A stretch of 64,000 bases of DNA from Dermanyssus gallinae (Eukaryota > Arthropoda > Arachnida > Mesostigmata > Dermanyssidae), in the NCBI GenBank assembly GCA_003439945.1, contig QVRM01003901.1, forward strand, positions 1,472,501 through 1,536,500, read 5' to 3'. The translations under genes were made by a program, and so were the position numbers. Below are positions 35,153 through 41,954 of the stretch, piece by piece (within the stretch, counting starts at the first letter, position 1; each line of letters begins with the position of its first letter). The notes under the pieces were generated by a model that did not search any database, had not been told where the DNA came from, and saw nothing but the letters and a program-made list of their open reading frames with translations.

Positions 35153-35285
35153 TTACCAGAACAGCGACGGAGATCAAGAGCCAATCTGGCCAGAGATACC
35201 GACAGAAGAGACTCCAGTTGAACTTCCGCTCTGCATCGTCTTGATCGCGTTCAACAACACGAGTTTTCTGTTTGCACTCGGCCAC
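17278..35285 (-). CDS. ABCB8: ABCB8, mitochondrial half ABC transporter (all but the N-terminal exon(s))
   Basis: ABCB8 is an ABCB half transporter of the inner mitochondrial membrane, linked to the mitochondrial ATP-sensitive K+ channel complex and to iron export. Eleven exons from 35285 down to 17278 join in phase and code for about 624 residues. The family is about 720-735, so roughly 100 N-terminal residues, including the targeting peptide, are missing to the right of 35285. Diagnostic matches to ABCB8 rather than other ABCBs are [39 protein letters not shown] and [13 protein letters not shown]. Walker A (GSSGSGKST), Q-loop (SQEPVLF), signature (SGGQKQR), Walker B ([11 protein letters not shown]) and H-loop (AHRLST) are all intact. 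Introns carry an R1-clade element, another R1-like copy and LINE 3' ends. Confidence 0.95.
17404..19714. other. Last ABCB8 intron
   Basis: About 2.3 kb without a recognised gene. It holds the short dispersed repeat at 18876-19012. Open frames on both strands (for example 18609-18896) show no domain motif. Confidence 0.55.
18876..19012. repeat. Short dispersed repeat, copy 1
   Basis: About 135 bases closely match 40921-41055 (shared blocks GCATAATGCACACCCTTTGG and CCTAACCTACATGACC). The second copy interrupts a reverse transcriptase frame, so the unit appears mobile. Confidence 0.75.
19715..19888 (-). CDS. ABCB8: ABCB8 exon: Walker B and H-loop
   Basis: The acceptor is GTTGGTACAG and the donor GTAAAT; 58 codons, phase 0. 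It encodes [37 protein letters not shown] and MRNGKVIE. Confidence 0.96.
19930..20400 (+). pseudogene. LINE reverse transcriptase C-terminus, fragment
   Basis: Plus-strand frames read [19 protein letters not shown], then [19 protein letters not shown] and [16 protein letters not shown]. This is the post-RT region typical of CR1/L2-like LINEs (Y.SHL.Y..QVW, then LPLP.R). It is antisense to ABCB8, in the intron 19889-20754. Frame changes are present. Confidence 0.65.
20400..20585 (+). repeat. Probable LINE 3' UTR, copy 1
   Basis: It follows the LINE fragment and matches 31533-31705 over about 180 bases with gaps (shared GTTAAAAG, AATAGCAAATATAAA and TATACATT). Confidence 0.65.
20755..20907 (-). 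CDS. ABCB8: ABCB8 exon: ABC signature
   Basis: The acceptor is GGTTTGTAAG and the donor GTAGAC; 51 codons, phase 0. It contains [20 protein letters not shown] and the signature [15 protein letters not shown]. The upstream intron is 6.3 kb and contains the R1-clade element. Confidence 0.96.
20908..22100. other. ABCB8 intron left of the R1-clade insertion
   Basis: One tRNA-like SINE at about 21.4 kb. Otherwise nothing recognised. Confidence 0.5.
21415..21500 (-). repeat. tRNA-derived SINE fragment
   Basis: The complement of 21438-21450 gives GGGTTCGAGACC, a good B box. About 25 bases upstream on the minus strand, TAGCTGGAATACACTG is A-box-like. The complete tRNA acceptor stem is missing, so this is a SINE head rather than a tRNA gene. 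Confidence 0.5.
22101..22117. repeat. Target site duplication, left copy
   Basis: CGAATTTCGGGACTTGT, identical to 26068-26084; it flanks the R1-clade element. The exact right border is ambiguous by a base because a T run follows. Confidence 0.88.
22119..22141 (-). repeat. Poly(A) tail of the R1-clade element
   Basis: An unbroken T run on the plus strand between the left target duplication and the 3' UTR. Confidence 0.9.
22302..25158 (-). CDS. R1-clade ORF2, endonuclease-reverse transcriptase, one frameshift
   Basis: It starts [19 protein letters not shown] at 25158, the usual R1 endonuclease start. The frame shifts by one base near 24935 inside a G-rich run, then continues open for over 830 codons to 22302. 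Counting from the Met at 24794: endonuclease [12 protein letters not shown] (4-15) and SDH (80-82), [12 protein letters not shown] (311-320), palm DVKNAFN (446-452), [10 protein letters not shown] (498-507) and YADD (531-534). Catalytic residues look intact. The last 70 residues lack the Cys/His finger usual for R1 ORF2; a second frame change there is possible. Confidence 0.9.
25184..26067 (-). CDS. R1-clade ORF1, gag-like protein with three CCHC knuckles (5' truncated)
   Basis: The reading frame stays open past the element border into host sequence to 26212, but element sequence begins at about 26067. It starts near [18 protein letters not shown], has a helical middle, and ends with three zinc knuckles: [28 protein letters not shown] and [16 protein letters not shown], then a basic tail. 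This knuckle set binds element RNA in R1-clade gag proteins. The normal ORF1 is longer, so the N-terminus is lost. Its stop lies about 25 bases before the ORF2 start. Confidence 0.88.
26068..26084. repeat. Target site duplication, right copy
   Basis: CGAATTTCGGGACTTGT, identical to 22101-22117. Confidence 0.88.
26085..27226. other. ABCB8 intron right of the R1-clade insertion
   Basis: AT-rich and without recognisable coding sequence; a (TA)n tract lies at 27028-27054. Confidence 0.55.
27028..27054. repeat. (TA)n microsatellite
   Basis: In an ABCB8 intron, about 170 bases downstream of the donor of exon 27227-27401. Confidence 0.95.
27227..27401 (-). CDS. ABCB8: ABCB8 exon: Q-loop
   Basis: The acceptor is GAAAAATGTAG and the donor GTCAGT; one base completes the split Arg codon, then 58 codons. 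It encodes [36 protein letters not shown] and [17 protein letters not shown]. Confidence 0.95.
27748..28044 (-). CDS. ABCB8: ABCB8 exon: Walker A of the nucleotide-binding domain
   Basis: The acceptor is TCTAATCCAAG. The donor GTTGGT is less usual but required by phase. It encodes [34 protein letters not shown], the A-loop region [10 protein letters not shown] and Walker [10 protein letters not shown], ending in phase 2. Confidence 0.94.
28045..28999. other. ABCB8 intron with a LINE-like 3' tail
   Basis: Mostly AT-rich. Near 28416-28445, TCAATAAAACAATC is followed by TGATGATGATG. AATAAA plus a short ATG repeat resembles a LINE or SINE 3' end and also occurs at 51.7 kb. Confidence 0.4.
29000..29130 (-). 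CDS. ABCB8: ABCB8 exon: transmembrane helices 5-6
   Basis: The acceptor is TTTCGATTAG and the donor GTAAAC; 131 bases, ending in phase 2. It encodes [19 protein letters not shown] and [13 protein letters not shown]. Confidence 0.93.
29454..29476. repeat. (TA)n microsatellite
   Basis: In the ABCB8 intron between 29130 and 29786. The rest of that intron shows nothing recognisable. Confidence 0.95.
29786..29944 (-). CDS. ABCB8: ABCB8 exon: intracellular loop 2
   Basis: The acceptor is AATTATGTAG and the donor GTTTGT; 53 codons, phase 0. It carries [20 protein letters not shown], the coupling-helix region that is strongly conserved in ABCB8. Confidence 0.95.
30235..30375 (-). CDS. ABCB8: ABCB8 exon: transmembrane helices
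   Basis: The acceptor is GGCAACAG and the donor GTAAAG; 47 codons, phase 0. It encodes [19 protein letters not shown] and [19 protein letters not shown]. Confidence 0.93.
30376..30941. other. ABCB8 intron, no feature seen
   Basis: 566 bases of AT-rich sequence with no coding or repeat signal I can support. Confidence 0.5.
30942..31163 (-). CDS. ABCB8: ABCB8 exon: transmembrane and intracellular loop
   Basis: The acceptor is AATTTCAG and the donor GTCAGT; 74 codons, phase 0. It contains [40 protein letters not shown] and QGLRNIAQ. The intron upstream is 3.6 kb and filled with an R1-like copy. Confidence 0.94.
31209..31249. repeat. (TA)n microsatellite
   Basis: About 45 bases upstream (minus strand) of the acceptor of ABCB8 exon 30942-31163. 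Confidence 0.97.
31533..31705 (+). repeat. Probable LINE 3' UTR, copy 2
   Basis: Homologous to 20400-20585, in another ABCB8 intron and the same orientation. No RT remains beside this copy, so it looks like a severely 5'-truncated insertion. Confidence 0.6.
32040..34180 (+). pseudogene. R1-like retrotransposon, decayed
   Basis: Antisense to ABCB8 in its 3.6-kb intron. Plus-strand motifs in order: endonuclease [18 protein letters not shown] and [11 protein letters not shown] (32071-32222), RT motifs [13 protein letters not shown] (32876), [12 protein letters not shown] and MTAGVATG (33000-33165), LLAYADDLA (about 33237-33266), and the C-terminal region [18 protein letters not shown] and [18 protein letters not shown] (33599-33722), where R1 carries its Cys/His finger; here the cysteines are lost. 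Frameshifts, stops and an internal deletion between RT blocks are evident. It differs from the 22-26 kb copy, so it is an older or different lineage. Confidence 0.75.
34003..34060 (+). repeat. Possible SINE B-box fragment
   Basis: GGTTGGAATCCCACACTACC resembles a tRNA B box plus 3' flank and is similar to TGTCGAGCCCCACACTACCC at 59194-59213. Too short to be sure. Confidence 0.25.
34411..34444. repeat. (TA)n microsatellite
   Basis: In the ABCB8 intron between exons 34783 and 31163. Confidence 0.97.
34704..34740. repeat. (TA)n microsatellite near a splice donor
   Basis: It begins about 42 bases downstream (minus strand) of the donor of exon 34783-34950. Confidence 0.97.
34783..34950 (-). CDS. 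ABCB8: ABCB8 exon: transmembrane helices
   Basis: The acceptor is GAGTGCAG and the donor GTACGA; 56 codons, phase 0. It encodes [19 protein letters not shown], which parallels the vertebrate ABCB8 stretch VVAALGAALVNVQIPLLLG, and ends RLIAIYAAQ. Confidence 0.92.
35119..35149. repeat. (TA)n microsatellite at a splice donor
   Basis: It begins eight bases downstream (minus strand) of the ABCB8 donor after 35157. Confidence 0.97.
35157..35285 (-). CDS. ABCB8: ABCB8 exon: membrane domain entry
   Basis: The acceptor reads TTCTTGTCAG before 35285 and the donor GTAAAA follows 35157; 43 codons, phase 0. It encodes charged residues ([18 protein letters not shown]), then [18 protein letters not shown], the first transmembrane helix of the core. 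A (TA)n tract starts eight bases after the donor. Confidence 0.88.
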
Positions 35286-35649
35286 CTGACAAGAACATGA
35301 TGGATATTACCAATCATTTTGTGACCATATTTGTTACAATCCGCTCTAGTAGACTCTGTCTTACTTTAAACTTTACGCACAGCTGCATGGGCAGTACAGT
35401 ATTAATTGGCGATTAACAATCTCTGTGGGCAGAGATGTGCGCCTGGATAGGAAGGCTCTCCACAATATCAATTGTGATGACATAAAAGGGTGTTTACAAA
35501 ACGTTGCGCAGAGAAGAGCCACATGCTCTAAATGTTTGGAAGATGGTGTTCTTTGTCGAACAGAATATTTATTTCTGTGATTTACTGAACTTTGCAACTG
35601 AAACTGATTTTATGTTACAACGCAGATATTCAAGAACATCATTGGACAG

Positions 35650-35670
35650 GATATATATATATATATATAT
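35650..35670. repeat. (TA)n microsatellite
   Basis: Short TA tract. Confidence 0.95.
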
Positions 35671-36211
35671 TGTATGTGTAGAGAGAGCGCGGGGGAGAGA
35701 TATGCATTATGCTGTATGAAGTTTGCAAAGTCGAAATAACGCAACAGTTCTAGCTTTGATCAAGCCACGCCAATTGTCCCTGGGACAACAGACTCCTGCG
35801 AAATGCCGGCGGTCATTCTCAACCAATTGTAAACATATGTATAAATGTATTAACGTTTATTGACAAAAATGAAAAATGTGTATACGCTATACCGTCGCAA
35901 GAGTAGTTGTTTTGTAGCCGACAATTGCGGCCGTCAGAGTGGCGGCCGTCAAAGTGGCGGCCGTGAGAAGACGGACAGCTGGGAGTGGCTGGACAGTGGA
36001 CAACAGCCAATTCCGAGGAACTAAGCATTTTTGCCCGCGTGCGAAACTCCATTCGTGTCGACATCTTTAATGATGGGCACAAATGACACACAGAACGTTA
36101 GATCGTTTCGTTAGGTATCTTATAAAGGGATCCCGACGTTACGGTGGCTGTTATGCAGATGCAGAAGTGTTCGCAAATATTGGCTTAAAAACGGAAGAAG
36201 GGTTTCTCTAA

Positions 36212-36215
<4 letters not shown>

Positions 36216-36255
<40 letters not shown>
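36216..36255. repeat. (TA)n microsatellite
   Basis: About 20 TA units. Confidence 0.97.
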
Positions 36256-36258
<3 letters not shown>

Positions 36259-37130
36259 CAAAATAGCTAATAAGTGCTGCATACGTTTAATACATACAAA
36301 GGATATAATTCTCAACAAATTATTAGAGGTGAGTACACATCTCGACGGAAAGGAAGGAAATACTACCTTATAAAGAACGTATTGCTCAAAGGAAGCTAGA
36401 TATTCACACGGATAATATCTGTAAACTGCGTTTAGCCTTAAAATAAATGTATTACGTTGGTGTGAGGTATGCAGCAATACTTAATTGTGTATTTGGATAA
36501 TGTACAATTGTTAATATGTTGTATCGCTCAGGAAAGTGAAATAACACGTACAATACAGGATGTACACTGTGCAGTGGACATACAGACCTTAGAGAGAAAC
36601 GTACTACGTTTGATGCCTGTCGGCACCTAAGAAATTTCGACAAAATCATGATGCAGTACCAGTTATTCTGAAAGTAAATAAAAAACTACCGTCAATAACG
36701 AGTTACACCAAATATGCCTTGGCTGGTTACTCATACACGTATACACGAATAAATATTGCAGAAACATAATAACTTCCTATATTAGACTATTATTTCATTA
36801 ACATTTGCAATCCCAGATAAGAAGCTCATGATTAGTGTATGGGTCAATTTAAGTTATAGTTGGAATCCGAAAAACGAATTTAACCCAAACCTGGCTATAA
36901 AGCCCTCAACGTTCTAAGGAATCAACTCTACATCTCACCGTGTGGTCACGTAGATGTCACAGCTTTACGCGAGAAATAAAATGACCCAGCCAAATGGACA
37001 ATTAGACTTGTACTAATGTGGCTCAAAAACAACATAGCAAGAAGAAGCCACTTACAATAGACGTTTCTCTCTCCCTTGAGAAGAAATAAGAATATATCCT
37101 TAGTATAGCTTCGTTCTGTTTTTTTATTTA

Positions 37131-37156
37131 TTATATATATATATATATATATATAT
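37131..37156. repeat. (TA)n microsatellite
   Basis: About 13 TA units. Confidence 0.96.
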
Positions 37157-37779
37157 GAAAGGATGATACAATTGTAGTAATTTAATAATGTACGCATGTG
37201 ATTTTGACTTCTAGCCTCTATGTATGTAATAAGAAATTAAATATTCCGCACCATGCGTACGTCTTAATTAATACGTATTATTTCATTGCTTTAAGGACCC
37301 GCTAAACCTTGTCGAATTAATACAAACGAAATTAACATTAAGAACGAGTAGGAATAGGAGGTAATGACAGCCGCAAAGCTGAAACCATGAAATGGGGTGC
37401 GTAGTTGAACCTGCAGGAACCCTGGCAGTGAATGGGGGAGAAGATCGACGCGGCTCTCGGTATCACTGCCTAATGAATAACTACTGCGGTAAACATATGA
37501 CAACGACAACCTATCATCTTTCAGCTTCTTCTTTAATTAATTCATATTACTTAGATAAGCGACACTCACGACAGCGTCGCCGTCACAGTAGTTCGAAATG
37601 AACGCAAGCCTCCTCAGAATTGCTTAATCGAGATGTTTACTAGATGTTAACGATATGCTGCTAGATTCAAACATAAATACGATCGCAAAGATCAGACACA
37701 AACACCCCAATCAAGACCACGCTGCAAATACCGCGCCGCGCACTATTGTCGTCTGCTCGGATACGACAAGCAGACGACA

Positions 37780-39360
37780 TTTTTTGAATGGTGGAGTGCA
37801 AAGGCACTTACAGTACAGGCGCGAACGGCAAACCACATAGCCCCCTTAAAAAGGGAGGCCATACTGCTCATAGGCCGGAGAAACTGTCGACACAAAAGGC
37901 TAACATTGGCAGGAGAGGCAATAAAGATCTCGAACACGGCTCGGTACCTCTGTGTCCATCCGATGTCCATGTATTGAGTTTGCACGGCTCCTTCCTAACA
38001 CCCACGGGGCTTGGGTGGAAAAGAGACGATTGCTCATGAAGGTAGGGGAGTTAGTGGCACTGTTCGATTTACCCGTTTGAATGGAGCATGGGGCCGCAAC
38101 CCAGCGCAACAGATATATACCGCGGAGGGACACATAGAGGGGCTGCGCTGAGAATCATTAGCAATTATAGGACGGTCAGCACACGCGCAGCGCTAGTTCT
38201 GGCAGGAACTATACCATGGGATCTCGACAAAAGGTCGGCAAACGAGCATCTGTGTGGTTGGATCCCCTGTTTTATCATAATGACGCTCCTTCGCAGATGA
38301 TGGAGAAGTGGCAACGTGAGTAGGACGCCTTTCAAGAAGGCGAACCAGGCTTTCCTGTCAAGACGCTTATCCCCGATGTCATGTCCTGGATAGATCGACC
38401 CGGTGGAGAACTTACCTATCACATCACACAGCCCATGGGGAGTTTTAAGCATATTGTAACGTTGTTGTGTTGCGCTGGTCCGCTCGGGGGATGTAGACTC
38501 AGCCGGACAGGTACTGCAGCACGAGGAACTCAGGAACGAAGAATGACAACGCGTAGCATATGGGGCAGTGTGACGAAGTTTCACTTCCTCTGGCCAGTAC
38601 GACGATAGACCAGCCACCCACAACACCGTATGTGCATAACGGCGCAATTCAAATCTACCTCAACGGACCACGACCAGCGGCCACAGCGTCCAACGTTCAC
38701 CGACCGACACATATCTCAACCAACCACAGCCTTTCGCGCCGAAACACCAACGACATCCGCCGTCCAAAACGATCATCGGTCGACACCTGGAGAGGGTCGA
38801 CCTATGATCGGCAATCTAAGTCAGACCTAAATTAACCTGTATTCGTATACGAAACAAACACAAACCACTGTATATTTCGACCGATTTGAGAGCGGGTTCT
38901 GAGACTCTTTTGGGTGTCAGCACGCCGCGGTGTCTCGTGAGTCAATAAATACACCGAGCAACCTGTCTAAAAACATGCTCGTTGCTCGGTCATGCACTAG
39001 ACCATATGCTACGCGTTGTCATTCTTCGTTCCTGAGTTCCTCGTGCTGCAGTACCTGTCCGGCTGAGTCTACATCCCCCGAGCGGACCAGCGTAACACAA
39101 CAACGTTACAATATTTAAAGATAATTGGAAAAACGAATTCGGACATATGCATTTTCTGCAACCTGATAACCCGGCATACATTGGAACATGGTGTTTTACT
39201 GCCCGGAAAAAAGAAGGATGGGGTGCTCAGAGATACGTTAGATCTAAAGAATGTTGTAGCACGTGTGTTGAAGTTTCGAGAACAGTGGAATAAACTTGCG
39301 CGCGAAGATTTGTTTTTACAGAGTTATAAACAAGGACAGGTGGTGATAGTTACACGGTAG
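37780..39360 (+). pseudogene. R1-like retrotransposon 3' part, split by an LTR-like insertion
   Basis: Left part (about 37780-38450): ISNYRTVSTRAALVLAGTIP (38154-38210) matches the post-[20 protein letters not shown] of the 22-26 kb element, and ELTYHITQPMGSFKH (38409-38452) matches its ELSYWTTQV. Right part (39115-39360): LKIIGKTNSDICIFCN, then TLEHGV, is the C-terminal CCHC finger of R1-clade ORF2. The insertion at 38455-39110 separates them. Frame changes occur, mainly in the left part. Confidence 0.7.
38455..39110. mobile_element. LTR-like insertion with 109-bp inverted arms (foldback)
   Basis: It interrupts an R1-like element and is flanked by ATAT on both sides (38451-38454 and 39111-39114). 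The left arm 38455-38563 is the inverted copy of 39002-39110, with one mismatch seen by eye. From 38569 it carries a 542-bp unit, TGTGACG...CGTTACA, homologous to 39824-40324. Ends TG...CA and a 4-bp ATAT duplication fit a gypsy-type LTR, so this looks like a solo LTR carrying an inverted extra copy of its own 3' end. Confidence 0.7.
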
Positions 39361-39477
39361 GTTGAGCTGTGAGCAATATTATAATAGTTTCACCTTTAGA
39401 ACCCGGTTATGGGAGATGACAGAAGGTATGAGGGTTTTAGCAGCAGTCCTGCACAGCAATTCCCCCTCCTGTTAAAA

Positions 39478-39730
39478 AAAGGCTCTCAATGCTGCTAATA
39501 TCCAGAAGAAAAGGTTAATTGTTCGCGGAGTGCCGGAGGATAGATCTGAAAACCAACTAGAAGACGCAGCAATTTCACTTCTAGCAAAAGGCAAATGCTT
39601 CACTATGGAGAAGCCCAGAAGGGAGAAATCCAATGACAGTGATGATCAAAGCCCAAGAGGGCGTTGCGCAAGTGTTAGCCTACGTACGTATTTCAGCTTG
39701 GGATTGCAAAGAGATATCGACCTATGATCA
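39478..39730 (+). pseudogene. LINE ORF1 fragment, RRM-like
   Basis: The plus-strand frame reads AANIQKKRLIVRGVPEDRSE, then a helical stretch (LEDAAISLLAKG). This matches the start of LINE ORF1 RRM domains, as does the piece at 2.2 kb. The downstream part is lost. Confidence 0.5.
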
Positions 39731-39823
39731 CAGTATCGTGTAGACACACGCTGTCAATTCCTAATGTGCCGATCTTCAGAGAGAAAAGATTGGACTAATC
39801 TGTACCAGGGGACTTTGTGATAT

Positions 39824-40324
39824 TGTGACGAAGTCACTGTGTGCATCACAGCGCAATTCAAATCTACTCTAACCGACCACGTCCAACGGCCACAGCGTCC
39901 AACGTTCACCGACCGATACATGTCTCAACCAACCACAGCCTTTCGCGCCGAAACCCCAACTTCATCCGCCGTCCAAACGATCATCGGCCGACATCGGGAG
40001 AGGGTTGACCTATAATCGGCAGTCCAAGTAAAACAGTCACTTAACCTGTATTCGTGTACGAAACAAACACAAACCACTGTAAATTTCGACCGATTTGAGA
40101 GCGGGTTCTGACACCCTTTGGGGTGTCAGCACGCCGCGGTGCCTCGTGAACCAATAAATAGACCGAGCAGCTTGGCTTGATAACCATCCGTTGCTCGGCC
40201 GTGCTTTGCATTAGACCCAATGCTACGTGTCGTCATTCATCGTTCCTGAGTCCCTCGGGCTGCAGTACCCGTCCGGGTGAGTCTACATCCCCCGAGCGGA
40301 CCAGCGTAACACAACAACGTTACA
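39824..40324 (+). mobile_element. Solo LTR-like repeat
   Basis: A 501-bp unit with imperfect inverted ends TGTGACG...CGTTACA, flanked by ATAT at 39820-39823 and 40325-40328. It is homologous to 38569-39110 over nearly its full length (for example GCCTTTCGCGCCGAAAC and CCCCCGAGCGGACCAGCG). No gag-pol sequence adjoins it, hence solo LTR. Orientation is taken from the other copy. Confidence 0.68.
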
Positions 40325-40754
40325 ATATAATGGAAGAAGGTAACGAGACGGCGTCAAGCGACCTCGGAGAAACGGAGTCAGAAGCGGGTGTCAGATCAAT
40401 CCCAGCTGTTACGAAGATATTGCAAGTTGCTGAACGAATCAAGGTTGAAAAAGCACCTGGCCCAAAGGGAATTCCTGCCGCTGCAGGGAGTTCGTCTACT
40501 GTTTAAGGAATACAAGTTGTTGCGGCAGTGGCCACGGAGACCCTCAAAGAATGGAAGATAATGCTGGAAGACAACTGAGTTAGTGTTAATGTTGAAAGAA
40601 AATGGCTCTTACCGTTCGATCTGTCTCCTGAACACGCTGTCCAAGGGCATCGAGGCGAGGGTGGAATCAAGGCTCTGAACTTTTGGAAAGGGGCATAGGC
40701 TAATTCCTGATTAACAACATGGATTCTGGAAGGTGCTGTCAGCGGTGCACAGAA

Positions 40755-40808
40755 GGCACTGCAGGCAGGCACTGCACTGCAGGCAGGCACTGCACTGCAG
40801 GCAGGCAC
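40755..40808. repeat. 18-bp minisatellite, three units
   Basis: The unit TGCACTGCAGGCAGGCAC is repeated three times (the first with two changes) inside the decayed RT sequence. Confidence 0.92.
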
Positions 40809-40920
40809 TTGAAGGCAGACTTACTTCACACTTCCCCGGGATGACTATGCGATGATAACGCGATCTCTGCATGGCAATCCTTCTCGATGCCAAATAGGCT
40901 TTCAACAATATGCTTTTTTA

Positions 40921-41055
40921 CAGAGGGCCAGAAGCAAAAATGCATAATGCACACCCTTTGGTCTGGGTGGTGTGGGACTATCAAACACAGTAAAAACCTG
41001 GCGATCTCCTAACCTACATGACCGCGATATTTGTAGTACTATTTCAATGCATGTA
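40921..41055. repeat. Short dispersed repeat, copy 2
   Basis: Homologous to 18876-19012. It lies exactly between two RT blocks (AFNNM and LERIGL) and so is an insertion of about 140 bases. Confidence 0.75.
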
Positions 41056-41469
41056 GTGATGTCTTGGAGAGAATAGGCCTTGGAGGATTTGTACTCGACA
41101 CACTTAAAGGAGAAACTGCCTCGCTATCTAATCCGACTGGGTTCCGGTTATTTGGAAGACCGATCGGTGCAGAAGGGTGGCAGACAATTTACGATGACGA
41201 CCGTAGTGGCGCAGGGATCGATCATGACCTCGGTACTCTGGAATCTTGCATATGCCGACCTTATCTACCTTCTGGGTATCCCCAAGGATCGGAACTTGTA
41301 TCCTACGCAGATAACCACTGGCACTCACGGTACAGACGCGAAAGGCGGACAACTAGAGGAGATAGCTAACGCTGCGCTCGATCATCATTTGAAGCTTTCA
41401 TGTCCAGATCAGTAAAATTGTGTCATTACGACCAATAATATACGCTTTAAAGACGATTCCAATGCAACA

Positions 41470-41840
41470 GCAAATTGAATGCCATCATTTTCGTTCCAAA
41501 GTGATGGTGCTGCTTTACGTAAGTGCCAAGTAACTAAGCTTTTTCGGCAGCCATAGTTGTAATGTTTTACGTTGAAGCTTTGACATCCAGAACCGTACAT
41601 TTTTGGCAAAACGTTTCCGTCCCCTCCTTTCTTTGGGAAAAAATATCTTCGTGCCGAGTTCGAGCAGGCCAAAATTATAGTAAGTATGCATGCCTTTGCT
41701 TTCGATATGGCTGTCGAAAAAGTTTAGTTACTTGGCAACTACGTAACACAATAATATTACTTTGGTACGAAAGTGGTGGGCATTACATTTCTGCCTTCCT
41801 TCCATTGGGAGAAATTATTCTCTTGCTGAGTTCTACTAAA
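41470..41840. repeat. Inverted pair of an unknown repeat
   Basis: Sequence around 41478-41550 (minus) reappears inverted at about 41700-41795 (plus). Both orientations encode a similar peptide, YGCRKSLVTW. It does not match any other element in this window. Confidence 0.6.
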
Positions 41841-41954
41841 CCATACAACATCCCTTTGTATATATATACATATATATATTCCACTATCTTACTGTCTGCG
41901 TCATCCACTGTGGACACTTCTGGGGGTGAAAAAGAAGACGCTGCCACAATATGA

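Larger units (their letters stand above)
35286..37780. other. Upstream side of ABCB8; no exon resolved
   Basis: The missing ABCB8 5' exon(s) and promoter should lie here or further right, but I could not identify them. (TA)n tracts occur at about 35650-35670, 36216-36255 and 37131-37156. At 35927-35973 a GC-rich unit, GGCGGCCGTCA and variants, occurs three times and stands out from the AT-rich surroundings; it could be promoter-associated. Confidence 0.45.
40325..41415 (+). pseudogene. R1-like reverse transcriptase, interrupted
   Basis: Plus-strand pieces: VTKILQVAERIKVEKAPGP (about 40408-40464), SYRSICLLNTLSKGIEARVE (about 40605-40665), LLDAK (stop) AFNNM (about 40883-40912), LERIGLGGFVLDTLKEKL (about 41060), QGSIMTSVLWNLAYADLIYL (41215-41272), and SYADN at about 41302, where the YADD catalytic motif has lost its second Asp. 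Frameshifts and stops are frequent. The repeat at 40921-41055 interrupts the palm region. Confidence 0.72.

Noticed and set aside
40755..40808. CRISPR-like array
   Set aside because: Direct 18-bp units without spacers; a minisatellite in a eukaryotic transposon remnant.
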